A stretch of 64,000 nt of DNA from positions 248,001 to 312,000 of the forward strand of contig NZ_JAANTH010000001.1 in assembly GCF_011734195.1 (NCBI RefSeq). Reading direction: 5' to 3'. The DNA is from Halobacterium sp. R2-5. GTDB lineage: Archaea > Halobacteriota > Halobacteria > Halobacteriales > Halobacteriaceae. This document shows positions 52,372 through 61,694 of this stretch, one piece after another (the first letter of the stretch is position 1; every line of letters starts with the position of its first letter). The notes under the pieces were generated by a model, which had not been told where the DNA came from, did not search any database, and saw only the letters and a list, made by a program, of their open reading frames with translations. The position numbers were made by a program, and so were the translations under genes.

Positions 52372-54132
52372 ATGCCCACGGACGTCGAGCGCTGGAAGGA
52401 CGAGGTCTACGGTAACGAGATCCGGGAGCATCTCTTCCGGTTCGCGGAGGAGGGGTGGGACGCCATCCCCGAGGAGGAGCACGACGAGTGGTTCGAGCGC
52501 TTCAAGTGGTGGGGGCTGTACCACCAGCGGAAGGGCCAGGAGAGCTACTTCATGATGCGCATCGGGACGCCGAACGGCGTCCTCGAGCCCGGCCAGCTGG
52601 AGACGGTCGCGGAGATCGCCGACGAGTACGCCCGCGGCCCGGTCGACAACCCGGAGTTCGGCGCGGCGTACTGCGACTGGACGACCCGCCAGTCCATCCA
52701 GCTCCACTGGATCAAACTGGAGGACGTGCCGGACATCTTCGAGAAGCTCGAGGCGAACGGCCTCTCCACCCAGCAGGCCTGCGGTGACTCCTGGCGGAAC
52801 ATCGTCGGCTGTCCGGTCGCCGGGAAGGACACCCACGAGCACATCGACGCGTGGCCGGTCGCGGAGGAGCTCCACGAGACGTTCAAGGGTGACGACGACT
52901 ACGCGAACCTCCCGCGGAAGTGGAAGGTCTCGGTGACGGGCTGCGACCAGGGCTGCGGGCAGGGTGACATCAACGACCTCGCGTTCGAGCCCGCCGAGAA
53001 GCACGGCGAGCTCGGGTTCAACGTCCGCATCGGCGGCGGGCTCTCCCGCAAGGAGCCGCGGCTCGCCCGCGACGTCGACATCTGGGTGCCCGAGGAGAAG
53101 GCCACGGACATCGCGGCCGCCGCGACGGAGCTGTTCAACGACCACGGCGACCGCGAGGACCGCTACAACGCGCGCATCAAGTTCCTCGTCGACGAGTGGG
53201 GCGCCGAGAAGGTCCGGCGCGTCCTCCAGGAGGACTACACCGACTGGGACCTCGAAACCGCGGGCGACGACCTCCGCGACCAGTACACGTACAACGCGGG
53301 CGGCCACGAGCACGGCGACCACGTCGGCGTCCACGAGCAGCCCGACGGCAACTACTACGTCGGCCTGAACGTGCTCGTCGGGCGGATGGGCGTCGACGCT
53401 ACCTACGAGCTCGCGGAGCTCGCCGACGAGTACGGCAGCGGCGAGGTCCGCCTGACCCAGCGCCAGAACGTCATCGTGACGGACATCCCCGAGGAGGATC
53501 TCGACGACTTCCTCGCCGAGGACCTGCTGGAGGACTACTCGCCGGAACCCCACCCGTTCATGCGGGGCTCGATCGCGTGCACTGGCACCGAGTTCTGCTC
53601 GCTGTCCATCGTGGAGACGAAGAACCGCCAGGTGCGGTACGCGCGCTGGCTGAAGGAGAACGTCGACGTTCCCGAGGGCGTGACGGACTTCCACATCCAC
53701 CTCTCGGGCTGCACGGCGTCGTGCGCGCAGCCCCAGATCGCGGACGTCAGCCTCCGCGGGATGAAGACTCGCAAGGACGGTGAACCCGTGGAAGCTCTCG
53801 ACGTCGGGCTCGGCGGCGGGCTCGGCGAGAACCCCCACTTCGCGGAGTGGGTGGAGATGCGCGTCCCCGCCGACGAGGTACCGGGGTACATCCAGAACCT
53901 CCTGGCGACCTACGAGGACCGGCGCCAGGACGGGGAGACGTTCCGGGAGTTCATCCAGCGCCAGGACGAGGACGCGCTCCAGGAGCTCGCGGACCCCGAG
54001 GAGACCGACTACGAGGACCCGTACATGCACAACACGAAGATGACGTGGTACCCGTACGCGGACGACGACGACATGGGCGCCAGCCCCGCGCCGACCGACG
54101 GCGAGGGCGAACCCATCTCCGCGGACGACTGA
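52372..54132 (+). CDS. Ferredoxin-type nitrite/sulfite reductase
   Basis: This siroheme-[4Fe-4S] enzyme carries out six-electron reduction of nitrite (or sulfite), 586 residues, probably cytoplasmic. Two ferredoxin-like and two NIR_SIR domains alternate. The cluster ligands are Cys403 and Cys409 (TGTEFCSLSIVETKNR) and Cys447 and Cys451 (SGCTASCAQPQIAD), the CX5C...CX3C pattern. A second Cys-rich segment GCDQGCGQGD (190-199) is present in the first half. TGTEFC is typical of assimilatory nitrite reductases, so nirA is preferred, but sulfite reductase is not excluded. No nitrate reductase or transporter is adjacent. The C-terminal extension (about 535-586) is acidic. Confidence 0.86.
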   Translation: MPTDVERWKDEVYGNEIREHLFRFAEEGWDAIPEEEHDEWFERFKWWGLYHQRKGQESYFMMRIGTPNGVLEPGQLETVAEIADEYARGPVDNPEFGAAYCDWTTRQSIQLHWIKLEDVPDIFEKLEANGLSTQQACGDSWRNIVGCPVAGKDTHEHIDAWPVAEELHETFKGDDDYANLPRKWKVSVTGCDQGCGQGDINDLAFEPAEKHGELGFNVRIGGGLSRKEPRLARDVDIWVPEEKATDIAAAATELFNDHGDREDRYNARIKFLVDEWGAEKVRRVLQEDYTDWDLETAGDDLRDQYTYNAGGHEHGDHVGVHEQPDGNYYVGLNVLVGRMGVDATYELAELADEYGSGEVRLTQRQNVIVTDIPEEDLDDFLAEDLLEDYSPEPHPFMRGSIACTGTEFCSLSIVETKNRQVRYARWLKENVDVPEGVTDFHIHLSGCTASCAQPQIADVSLRGMKTRKDGEPVEALDVGLGGGLGENPHFAEWVEMRVPADEVPGYIQNLLATYEDRRQDGETFREFIQRQDEDALQELADPEETDYEDPYMHNTKMTWYPYADDDDMGASPAPTDGEGEPISADD

Positions 54133-54226
54133 CGGCGCACGCTGCCGCGCTCTCCTCTCTCCCCGTTCTCCGCGTCTCCGTTGTCGCTGTCGTAACACCC
54201 ACGGGGTTGTCCCGCGTTCGTCCCGC

Positions 54227-54496
54227 ATGGCCGACCGCATCATCAAGGTCAACGCGTACACGACGTTCACGCTCCTCGACGGCGAGGCGGAGGGTCACGG
54301 CTGGACGGAGGACGCCCTCGCCGTGCTCAACGTCACCGCCGACGACGGCGACGTGCTCGTCGAACTCGAACTCGACAACACGGACACCGAGCGCGTGCCG
54401 GCTCACGCCGAGCGCGCGACGCTCTCCCCGGACGAGGCCCGCGAGCTCGCGGGCGAACTCGAAGCCTACGCCGAGCGCGCCGAGAGCGACGAGTAG
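54227..54496 (+). CDS. Small conserved haloarchaeal protein (DUF6360-like)
   Basis: This is an acidic protein of 89 residues. The opening MADRIIKVNAYTTFTLLDGE and the centre AVLNVTADDGDVLVELELDN suggest a beta-rich domain, followed by a helical C-terminus (LSPDEARELAGELEAYAERA). It resembles a haloarchaeal family I know as DUF6360, from memory. It follows the siroheme reductase by 94 bases on the same strand. It is convergent with the beta-CASP hydrolase whose stop begins at the next base. Confidence 0.68.
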   Translation: MADRIIKVNAYTTFTLLDGEAEGHGWTEDALAVLNVTADDGDVLVELELDNTDTERVPAHAERATLSPDEARELAGELEAYAERAESDE

Positions 54497-55792
54497 CTAC
54501 ACCGAAACTGTCGCGTTCCGCTCGGGCGCGCTGGCGTCGTAGCCGTCCGCGCGCAGTTCGTCGGCGAACCACTCGCAGCGGTCGCCGTGGTTGACGAGCA
54601 CCTCGGCGCCGCGGTAGTCGTCGAGGAACTCCCGTAGTCCTTCGCGGTCGGCGTGCGCGGAGAAGTCGTAGCTGTGGACGCGCGCGGCGACGCGGAGGTG
54701 GCGGCCGTCGATTTCGGCGCTGCCCGTATCGAGGAGGTCGCGGCCCGGCGTGCCTTCGACCTGATACCCCGTGAGCGCGAGCTCGTGCTGGGGGTTGCCC
54801 GCGATTTCGGGGACGTACGTCATCGCTGGGCCGCCCGAGAGCATCCCGGCAGTTGTGACGATGGCCGTCGGTTTCTCCGCGATTCGTTTCCGCTGACCGT
54901 TCCGCGTCGAGGCGTCGAGGAAGCGCGCGTGCCCGCAGGCCGCGCGGAACGCCTCGGGGTCGCGGAGGAACTCGCTGGTCTGCTTGAATCGCTCGGTGAC
55001 GGCGACGCCCATCCCGTCCACGTAACACGGGATGTCGTGGGCGGCGCACACCATGAACAGTTCCTGTGTGCGACCGATAGCGAACGCCGGAACGACGGCC
55101 GTCCCGCCGCCGCGAACCGTCTCCGCGACCGACGACGCGAACGCGTCCTCGATGCTCGCGCGGTCGTCCCGGGTCACGTCCGCGTACGTCGATTCGGTGA
55201 CGACCACGTCGGCGTCGGGCCGGGCGGTCGTGCCGGCGAGCAGTCGCTGGTCCTCCGTGTTGAAGTCCGCCGTGTACAGCAGTCGGGTGTCTCCGTCGTC
55301 ATCGGACTCGGTCCGATTGCTCGCGGGACTTCGTCCCGCGCTGTCCACCAGGACGTGTGCGCTCCCGGGGATGTGGCCCGCGTCGTACAGCGTCACCTCG
55401 TAGCCGGCGGCCTCGAAGGTCTCCCCGTAGCCGTGCGTCTCGGAGACCTCGCCGAGCGCGGCGACTTCCGCGCGCGTGAACGGGCAGTCGTGGCGGCCGC
55501 CGCGCTCGCCGCCGCCCTGTAGCTTGAGCGTGTCCTCCGCGAGCAGGCGCGTGAGGTCTCGGGTGGGCGGCGTCCAGTGAATCGGCGGGCGCCGCCCGCC
55601 GGCGACGAGCCCGGGGACGGCGCCCGCGTGGTCGAGGTGGCCGTGGCTGACGACGACCGCGTCCGGGTCGACGTCCGCGGGGTAGCTCGGCGGCGTCCCG
55701 GGCTTCATGCCGTAGTCGAGCAGCAGCGAGTCGTCGACGAGCACCGCGCTCCGGCCGACCTCGCGGGCGCCGCCGAGGAACCGCAGGTCCAT
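54497..55792 (-). CDS. Beta-CASP metallo-beta-lactamase fold nuclease
   Basis: This is a 431-residue hydrolase of the MBL/beta-CASP group, relatives of which are RNA exo/endonucleases (aCPSF2, RNase J-like). The metal motif VVSHGHLDHAG lies at about 46-56; motif 2-4 residues follow with DAGHIPGSAHVL and TADFN. The beta-CASP part has PAFAIGRTQEL and TTAGMLSGGPAM, and the C-terminal HSYDFSAHADREGLREF and VLVNHGD close the active site. There is no KH domain, so it is unlike the large CPSF-type archaeal proteins. RNA or DNA could be the substrate. It starts 217 bases from the divergent halocyanin gene. Confidence 0.85.
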   Translation of the reverse strand: MDLRFLGGAREVGRSAVLVDDSLLLDYGMKPGTPPSYPADVDPDAVVVSHGHLDHAGAVPGLVAGGRRPPIHWTPPTRDLTRLLAEDTLKLQGGGERGGRHDCPFTRAEVAALGEVSETHGYGETFEAAGYEVTLYDAGHIPGSAHVLVDSAGRSPASNRTESDDDGDTRLLYTADFNTEDQRLLAGTTARPDADVVVTESTYADVTRDDRASIEDAFASSVAETVRGGGTAVVPAFAIGRTQELFMVCAAHDIPCYVDGMGVAVTERFKQTSEFLRDPEAFRAACGHARFLDASTRNGQRKRIAEKPTAIVTTAGMLSGGPAMTYVPEIAGNPQHELALTGYQVEGTPGRDLLDTGSAEIDGRHLRVAARVHSYDFSAHADREGLREFLDDYRGAEVLVNHGDRCEWFADELRADGYDASAPERNATVSV

Positions 55793-55835
55793 ACTCGCGG
55801 TAGCGCGCGGCGGCGCTTGGCTCCGTCGGTCCGGG

Positions 55836-55894
55836 TTCCCCGCGAGGGACTCGAACCTCGAGCCGCGGCGGTGTGCGGTGCGCTACCGTGGGAA
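55836..55894 (-). pseudogene. Degenerate tRNA-like fragment
   Basis: On the minus strand TTCCC (55890-55894) and GGGAA (55836-55840) can pair as an acceptor. Between them lie a D-loop-like GGTAGCGCACC, an anticodon-like stem CCGC/GCGG with an eight-base loop, and a T-arm-like CGAGGTTCGAGTCCCTCG with an eight-base loop. The D stem is missing and T33 is absent, so it is not a functional tRNA. It may be a relic or an att remnant. Confidence 0.4.
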
Positions 55895-55900
55895 GCGGCG

Positions 55901-55926
55901 GTTCGCCCCTCCTTCCCCGGGCGAAC
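55901..55926. repeat. Perfect 8-bp inverted repeat upstream of the nos cluster
   Basis: GTTCGCCC (55901-55908) and GGGCGAAC (55919-55926) flank a ten-base spacer, 83 bases before the halocyanin ATG. It could be a hairpin or an operator for the nos genes. Confidence 0.5.
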
Positions 55927-56008
55927 ACGTTCGGCTGCGTTCCCGAGTTCTTGAACTGTGGTTTCCGGTTTACGTGTGTGTGACTCTGACCGACGACGTG
56001 AGGCAAGC

Positions 56009-56506
56009 ATGGACGAGCACTACACGCGAAGACGGTTCCTCGCAAGCACTGGCGTCGTCGGCGTCGCAGCGCTCGCCGGCTGTTCCGGCGGCGATGGCGA
56101 CTCCGGCGGCGACGAGACGACTGCCGAGCCGACCGAGACCGAGAGCGGCGGCGGCTCCGGCGAGGAGTGGGTGCAGACGAGCGAAGTCGCGATGAACGAC
56201 CAGCTCGCCTACGACCCCGTGCGCATCGAGGTCGAGGCGGGCACCACGGTGACCTGGGAGACGACCGGTGCGGTCGGCCACACGGTCACCGCCTACGAGG
56301 ACGCCATCCCGGACGGCGCGGAGTACTTCGCGTCCGGCGGCTTCGACGCCGAGCAGGCCGCCATCGACGGCTACAACAGCGGCCAGGAGGGCAACGTCCC
56401 GGAGGGCGAGACCTACGAGCACACGTTCGAGACGACCGGCGAGTACGAGTACTACTGCATCCCGCACGAGGCCAGCGGGATGGTCGGCTACGTCCGAGTG
56501 GTCTGA
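56009..56506 (+). CDS. Halocyanin-type blue copper lipoprotein
   Basis: This small type 1 copper electron carrier on the outer face of the membrane has 165 residues. The Tat motif RRRFLAST (7-14) and lipobox LAGC (Cys25) give export and lipid anchoring. A Gly/Ser/Glu/Thr-rich tether (26-55) precedes the plastocyanin-like domain. Copper ligands are His91 (VGHTV), Cys150 and His153 (YYCIPH) and Met158 (SGM). Its stop directly precedes the nosZ ATG, so it is the probable electron donor to nitrous oxide reductase. An inverted repeat lies 83 bases upstream. Confidence 0.93.
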   Translation: MDEHYTRRRFLASTGVVGVAALAGCSGGDGDSGGDETTAEPTETESGGGSGEEWVQTSEVAMNDQLAYDPVRIEVEAGTTVTWETTGAVGHTVTAYEDAIPDGAEYFASGGFDAEQAAIDGYNSGQEGNVPEGETYEHTFETTGEYEYYCIPHEASGMVGYVRVV

Positions 56507-58498
56507 ATGTCCGAACACACAGCCGACGACGGCGACGACGCCCTCGACCCCGAGGCGGTCGTCGAGCGACACGAACAGCAACTCGACGACCTGCTCGCGG
56601 AGGTCGACGAACCGACGCCCGACGACGACTCGACGACGCTGGAGCTCGCCGGCCTGGAGCTCAACCGCCGCGACTTCGTGAAGGCGGGCATCGCGACCGG
56701 CGCGATGGCGGGGCTGGCTGGCTGTTCGGGCAACATCGGCGGCGGCAGTTCGAACACCACGACCAGTTCGGGCGGGTCGACGCCCGACCACAAGGTCGCG
56801 CCCGGCGAGCACGACGAGTACTACGGGTTCTGGTCGGGCGGTCAGTCCGGCGAGATCCGCATCGTCGGCATCCCGTCGATGCGGGAGCTGATGCGCATCC
56901 CCGTGTTCAACACGGAGGCCGGCCGCGGCTACGGCTACGACGACCAGACCGCGGAGATGCTCGAAGGCGCCGGCGACTACACGTGGGGTGACAACCACCA
57001 CCCCGTGCTGTCGGAGACGGACGGCGACTACGACGGCGAGTACCTCTGGGTGAACGACAAGGCCAACGGCCGCATCGCCCGCGTGAACCTGAAGTACTTC
57101 GAGACGGACGCGATCACGGACGTCCCGAACATGCAGGCCATCCACGGGTGTTCCGTGCAGAGCCCGGACACGGAGTACATCTTCGGGAACGGCGAGTTCC
57201 GCACGCCGCTGCCGAACGACGGCCGCGACCTCGACAACCCCGACGAGTACGTGTCGCTGTTCTCCGCCATCGACCCCGAATCGATGGAGACCCAGTGGCA
57301 GGTCAAAGTCGACGGCAACCTCGACATCGTCGACACCGACAAGGACGGCCGCTGGGCCATCTCGTCGGCGTACAACGACGAGGGCGGCGTCACGGTCACG
57401 GAGATGACCCGCGACGACCGCGACTACGTGAAGGCGTTCGACGTGCCCGCCATCGAGGAGGCCGTCGAGGCCGGCGAGTACGAGGAGGTCAACGGCGTGC
57501 CCGTCGTCGACGGCACGCAGGACAGCTCGCTGAACCAGGGCGGCGACCCCATCGTGCGGTACATCCCGACGCCGAAGAGCCCGCACTGCGTGGAGGTCGG
57601 GCCGAACGGCGACTACGCGTTCGTCGCGGGGAAGCTCTCGCCGACGGTCACCATCCTCGACATCGACGCGCTCGATTCGTCCAGCGACCCCGACGACGTC
57701 GTCGCCGGCCGGCCGAACGTCGGCCTCGGCCCGCTGCACACGACTTTCGACGGGAACGGCCACGCGTACACGTCGCTGTTCATCGACTCCCAGGCCGTGA
57801 AGTGGGACATCGAGGCGGCCGTCGAGGCCGAGGAGGGCTCCTCGGACCCCGTCATCGAGAAACAGGACGTCCACTACAACCCCGGCCACATCCAGGCCGT
57901 CGAGGCGATGACGACGGACCCGGACGGCGAGTGGCTGGTGAGCCTGAACAAGCTCTCGAAGGACCGCTTCCTGCCGGTCGGCCCCATCCACCCGGACAAC
58001 GACCAGCTCATCCACATCGGGCAGGGCGAGAAGGAGATGGAGCTGGTCGCCGACCACCCCGCCTATCCGGAACCCCACGACTGCGTGTTCGCGCACAAGG
58101 ACAAGCTCGACCCCGCGGAGACGTGGGACAAGGCCGACTACGAGGGCGAGAAGCCGTTCGTCACGAAGGCCGACTCCGGCGTCGAGCGCACGGGCGAGAA
58201 CTCCGTGCACGTGAAGACGTCCTCGATGCGCTCGGAGTACGGCCTCAAGGACTTCACCGTCAAGGAGGGCGACGAGGTGACGCTCACGGTGACGAACATC
58301 GAGGGCGTCCGCGACGTCATCCACGGCGTCGCCGTCCCCGAGCACGACGTCCACCTCGCCATCGCGCCCCAGGACACCCGGCAGGCGACGTTCACGGCAG
58401 AGGAGCCGGGCGTCTACTGGATCTACTGTACGTACTTCTGCAGCGCGCTCCACCTGGAGATGCGCTCGCGGATGCTCGTCGAACCGCGCGACGACTGA
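56507..58498 (+). CDS. nosZ: Nitrous oxide reductase, membrane-anchored form
   Basis: This enzyme reduces N2O to N2 in the last step of denitrification. The protein has 663 residues. Twin Arg (54-55, LNRRDFVKAG) and lipobox LAGC (Cys73) show Tat export and lipid anchoring; the Tat motif is preceded by an unusual acidic 50-residue extension. The seven-bladed propeller (about 100-560) carries CuZ histidines, e.g. DNHHP and KSPHCVEVG. The C-terminal cupredoxin holds CuA: Cys641, Cys645, His649 and Met652 (CTYFCSALHLEM). It immediately follows halocyanin. Tat dependence is shared with clade I, though haloarchaeal NosZ also groups separately (known). Confidence 0.95.
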   Translation: MSEHTADDGDDALDPEAVVERHEQQLDDLLAEVDEPTPDDDSTTLELAGLELNRRDFVKAGIATGAMAGLAGCSGNIGGGSSNTTTSSGGSTPDHKVAPGEHDEYYGFWSGGQSGEIRIVGIPSMRELMRIPVFNTEAGRGYGYDDQTAEMLEGAGDYTWGDNHHPVLSETDGDYDGEYLWVNDKANGRIARVNLKYFETDAITDVPNMQAIHGCSVQSPDTEYIFGNGEFRTPLPNDGRDLDNPDEYVSLFSAIDPESMETQWQVKVDGNLDIVDTDKDGRWAISSAYNDEGGVTVTEMTRDDRDYVKAFDVPAIEEAVEAGEYEEVNGVPVVDGTQDSSLNQGGDPIVRYIPTPKSPHCVEVGPNGDYAFVAGKLSPTVTILDIDALDSSSDPDDVVAGRPNVGLGPLHTTFDGNGHAYTSLFIDSQAVKWDIEAAVEAEEGSSDPVIEKQDVHYNPGHIQAVEAMTTDPDGEWLVSLNKLSKDRFLPVGPIHPDNDQLIHIGQGEKEMELVADHPAYPEPHDCVFAHKDKLDPAETWDKADYEGEKPFVTKADSGVERTGENSVHVKTSSMRSEYGLKDFTVKEGDEVTLTVTNIEGVRDVIHGVAVPEHDVHLAIAPQDTRQATFTAEEPGVYWIYCTYFCSALHLEMRSRMLVEPRDD

Positions 58499-58630
58499 CT
58501 CCCTCGCCGTCTGTCGTCCACTCGGCGACCATCGGCGGCCTCCCGGGGTCGCCGGCACGCGCGGCGTGTCGGCGCGGCCCGCGGGGGTCGCAACCGGTGG
58601 TTCGTCCCCCGAACCCCGGCAGGTGACACT

Positions 58631-59341
58631 ATGGACTACGAGATACCAGACGCCTCGGCGTTCCGCGAGCTCCGGCGCGCGCTCCCCCTCCTAGCCGCGG
58701 GCCTGTTCGTCGCGGCGCTGTTCTTCCCGATGTGGCGCATCTCCGTGGACGCGGTGCAGTACCCGTCGACGACGCTGCACCTCGAACTGTACGCTTACCC
58801 CCGCATCGCGGGCGACTACGTGGAGATGGCGAACCTCAACAAGTACATCGGGTTCTACTACCCGGACCCCGTGTACTGGCAGCCGAACTACGAGCCCCAC
58901 CCGTACGCCATCGACGTGCCGGAGTGGTCGTTCGGCCCGCTGGCGTTCGTCGCGGTGTCGGCGGCCACGCTGTTCGTCTCGCTGGCGCCGGACGCGCGCC
59001 GCCTCAAACGCGGGCTGACCGCCCAGCTCGTCGGCACGGTCGTCGTGTTCGGCGTGATGCTGGCGGACATCCAGTACCGGCTCTACCAGGCCGGCCACAC
59101 CCTCGACCCGGACGCGCCCGTGATGGGCGTCGAGGGGTTCACGCCGCCGCTGTGGGGGCAGTACCAGGTCGCGAACATCACCAGCCACAGCCGCTTCGGG
59201 CTCGGCGCGTACATGGCGATGGTCGCGGTCGGGCTGCTCGTCGTCGCGTTCTACTTCCGGGACAGCGACGCGACGTTCGGCGACCTCGCGGCGCGCGTGA
59301 CGGGCCGCGGCGCGCCCGAGGACGCGGAGGCAGGGAGGTGA
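58631..59341 (+). CDS. Four-helix membrane protein in the nos cluster
   Basis: This is a 236-residue protein with four predicted membrane segments (about 18-37, 100-120, 132-150 and 190-210). An external loop of about 60 residues between helices 1 and 2 is rich in Tyr, Trp and Pro (YYPDPVYWQPNYEPHPYAID). It sits between nosZ and nosD, where nosB occurs in Wolinella-type nos clusters, so it could be a NosB-like assembly or electron-transfer factor (inference from position; I cannot confirm homology). It has a Shine-Dalgarno AGGTGA before the ATG and is followed by nosD seven bases later. Confidence 0.7.
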   Translation: MDYEIPDASAFRELRRALPLLAAGLFVAALFFPMWRISVDAVQYPSTTLHLELYAYPRIAGDYVEMANLNKYIGFYYPDPVYWQPNYEPHPYAIDVPEWSFGPLAFVAVSAATLFVSLAPDARRLKRGLTAQLVGTVVVFGVMLADIQYRLYQAGHTLDPDAPVMGVEGFTPPLWGQYQVANITSHSRFGLGAYMAMVAVGLLVVAFYFRDSDATFGDLAARVTGRGAPEDAEAGR

Positions 59342-59347
59342 CCGCGC

Positions 59348-60739
59348 GTGCGTGACCGACGCATCGAGCGCGGGTTCGCGGTCGCCGCCGTCGCCCTCCT
59401 CGTGGTGAGCGTCGGCGCCGTCGTCGCCGCCCCCAGCGACGACGCCGCGGGCGAACCCGACGTGGCGTTCGACGCGTCCGTCCCTGCCGAGTACGACTTC
59501 GAGACGGACGCCGTCGGCGCGCGGGGCGACGGCCACGCCGCAATCGACGGCGAGCGCTACGACTCCCTCGCGGCCGCCGTCGACGCCGCCGAACCCGGTG
59601 ACACCGTCGACGTCCGCGGCCACGTCCCCGGCCCCGTCAGTGTCGAGACGCCGAACGTCACCATCGCCGGCGAGTCGCCCTCGCAGTCGGTCATCTCGGG
59701 CGAGGCCGAGGGCGACGTCGTCACCGTGAACGCCAGCGGCGTGACCGTCCGTGACGTCTGGGTGCGCAACGCCGGCTACAGCACGGCGGACAACGACGCC
59801 GCCGTCTGGGTGGACGCCCCGGACGCCACGCTCGCGGACGCGCGCGTGACGAACACCACGTTCGGCGTCTGGGTGAACGGCGTGCCCGACGCCCGCGTCG
59901 CGAACACCACCATCGTCGGGCGCACGAGCGTCGAGCGCGCCTCCGACCGCGGGAACGGCATCCAGCTGTGGCGCGCCGACGACGCCGAACTCGCGGACAA
60001 CCGCATCACGGACGTCCGCGACGGCCTCTACTTCTCCTGGAGCTCTGGCGTCCTCGCGTCGAACAACACGATGTGGGACCTCCGGTACGGCGTCCACTAC
60101 ATGTACTCGGACCGGAACCGGCTCGCGAACAACACCGCCTTCGACAACGACGTCGGGTACGCGCTGATGGTCTCCGACGACCTCGAAATCGTCGACAACG
60201 TCGCCGCCAACAACACCGGGACCAGCGGCCACGGCGCGCTCGTGAAGGAGGTCGACCACACCACCATCGCGGGCAACGACTTCGTCGGCAACGACAACGG
60301 CATCTTCGTCTACAACTCCCTCGACGACGAGTTCCGGGACAACCTCGTGCTCGCCAACGACGTCGGCGTCCACCTCACCGCCGGCAGCGTCGACATGGAC
60401 GCCTCCGGGAACTCCTTCGTCGACAACGCGGACGGGATGTACGCCGTGGTCGGCGAGCAGGTCACCTGGAACGGCAGCGAGCGCGGCAACTACTGGGACG
60501 ACGCCCGTCCCGTCGACGTCGACCACGACGGCGTCAGCGAGGTCCGCTTCCGGCCCGACGGCGCCGTCGAGAACCTCGCGCGCGAGCACCCCGAGACGAA
60601 GGTGTTCGCGTCCAGCCCCGCGTTCGACGCGGTGCGGCTGGCGGACCGCTCGGTGCCGCTCGTGGCGGCGCCGGGCGTCGTCGACCACCACCCGCTCTCG
60701 ACCCCCGCCCACGACGACTGGAGGCGATACTATGAGTGA
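59348..60739 (+). CDS. nosD: Copper-site assembly protein NosD
   Basis: This exported maturation factor delivers material for the CuZ centre of NosZ. The protein has 463 residues. An N-terminal signal or anchor helix (about 8-28) is followed by right-handed parallel beta-helix repeats (about 80-400), with recurrent N-N-T and D-N-x turns (e.g. ANNTAFDNDVGYALMVSDDL). The family motif SWSSGVLASNNTMWDLRYGV and GNYWDDARPVDVD near the end are typical of NosD. It starts with GTG at 59348 and overlaps nosF by eight bases. Confidence 0.93.
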   Translation: MRDRRIERGFAVAAVALLVVSVGAVVAAPSDDAAGEPDVAFDASVPAEYDFETDAVGARGDGHAAIDGERYDSLAAAVDAAEPGDTVDVRGHVPGPVSVETPNVTIAGESPSQSVISGEAEGDVVTVNASGVTVRDVWVRNAGYSTADNDAAVWVDAPDATLADARVTNTTFGVWVNGVPDARVANTTIVGRTSVERASDRGNGIQLWRADDAELADNRITDVRDGLYFSWSSGVLASNNTMWDLRYGVHYMYSDRNRLANNTAFDNDVGYALMVSDDLEIVDNVAANNTGTSGHGALVKEVDHTTIAGNDFVGNDNGIFVYNSLDDEFRDNLVLANDVGVHLTAGSVDMDASGNSFVDNADGMYAVVGEQVTWNGSERGNYWDDARPVDVDHDGVSEVRFRPDGAVENLAREHPETKVFASSPAFDAVRLADRSVPLVAAPGVVDHHPLSTPAHDDWRRYYE

Positions 60740-61694
60740 CCCAGCAATCGACGTCCGCGACGTACGCAAGTCCTACGGCACAGTCACCGCGCTCGACGGC
60801 GCCAGTTTCTCCGTCGACCGCGGGGAGACGCTCGGCCTCGTCGGCCGCAACGGCGCCGGCAAGACCACGCTGTTCAAGCTACTCGTCGGCCACGAGACGC
60901 CCGACACCGGCAGCGTCACGGTTGCCGGTCTGCCGCCGTCGGCGGGCACCGCGCTCCGCGAGCGCGTCGGCTACCTCCCCGAGCACGCGGGCTTCCCGCC
61001 GTCGCTGACCGGTCGCGAGGTCCTCTCGTTCCACGCTCGCGTCCGCGGCATCCCCGCGGACACGCGGGACCGCCGCGTCGAGCGCGTGCTCCGGACGGTC
61101 GGCCTCGGGGACGCCGCGGACCGCCGCGTCGGCGGCTACTCGAACGGGATGAACCGCCGGCTCGGGCTCGCCACCGCGCTCGTCGGCGACCCGGCCGTGC
61201 TCCTGCTGGACGAGCCGACCGCCGGCCTCGACCCCGCGGGCGTCGCGGACTTCCACGCCATCGTGGACGCGCTCGCCACCGAGACGGACGTGACGGTGCT
61301 CGTCACCTCCCACGTCCTCCCGGAGATCGAGCGGCTCTGCGACAGGGCCGCGGTCCTCGAGGACGGCGACATCTCCGTCTCGGGCGGCGTCGACGACCTC
61401 CGGCGCGCGACCGCGGACACCGTCTCCGTGGACGCCACCGTCGCGAGCGACCCCGCCGCGGCCGCTGCCGCCCTGCGCGAGCACGCCGCTGTCAGGGGTG
61501 TGGCCGTCGACGGCGCCCGGCTCCACCTCGACTGCGAGCGCGACGGCGTCTTCGACGCGCTCGACGCGCTCCGTGAGACCGTCGACGTGGCGTCCGTGGA
61601 AGTCACGGAGCCCGGCCTCGACGCGGTGTTCCGCGAGGAGGTCGCCGCGGGCGGCGACGTCGCGCTGAACGGAGACGGGGGTGAGCGGGCGTGA
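60732..61694 (+). CDS. nosF: ABC transporter ATPase NosF
   Basis: This is the ATPase of the NosDFY maturation complex, 320 residues. Walker A GRNGAGKT (about 37-44), signature YSNGMNRRLGLATAL, Walker B LLLDEPTAGLD and switch His in VTSHVLPEIE are intact. The C-terminal 100 residues form the typical accessory region of the CcmA-like group. The start overlaps nosD and the stop overlaps nosY by four bases (GTGA), so the three genes are translationally coupled. Confidence 0.94.
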   Translation: MSDPAIDVRDVRKSYGTVTALDGASFSVDRGETLGLVGRNGAGKTTLFKLLVGHETPDTGSVTVAGLPPSAGTALRERVGYLPEHAGFPPSLTGREVLSFHARVRGIPADTRDRRVERVLRTVGLGDAADRRVGGYSNGMNRRLGLATALVGDPAVLLLDEPTAGLDPAGVADFHAIVDALATETDVTVLVTSHVLPEIERLCDRAAVLEDGDISVSGGVDDLRRATADTVSVDATVASDPAAAAAALREHAAVRGVAVDGARLHLDCERDGVFDALDALRETVDVASVEVTEPGLDAVFREEVAAGGDVALNGDGGERA

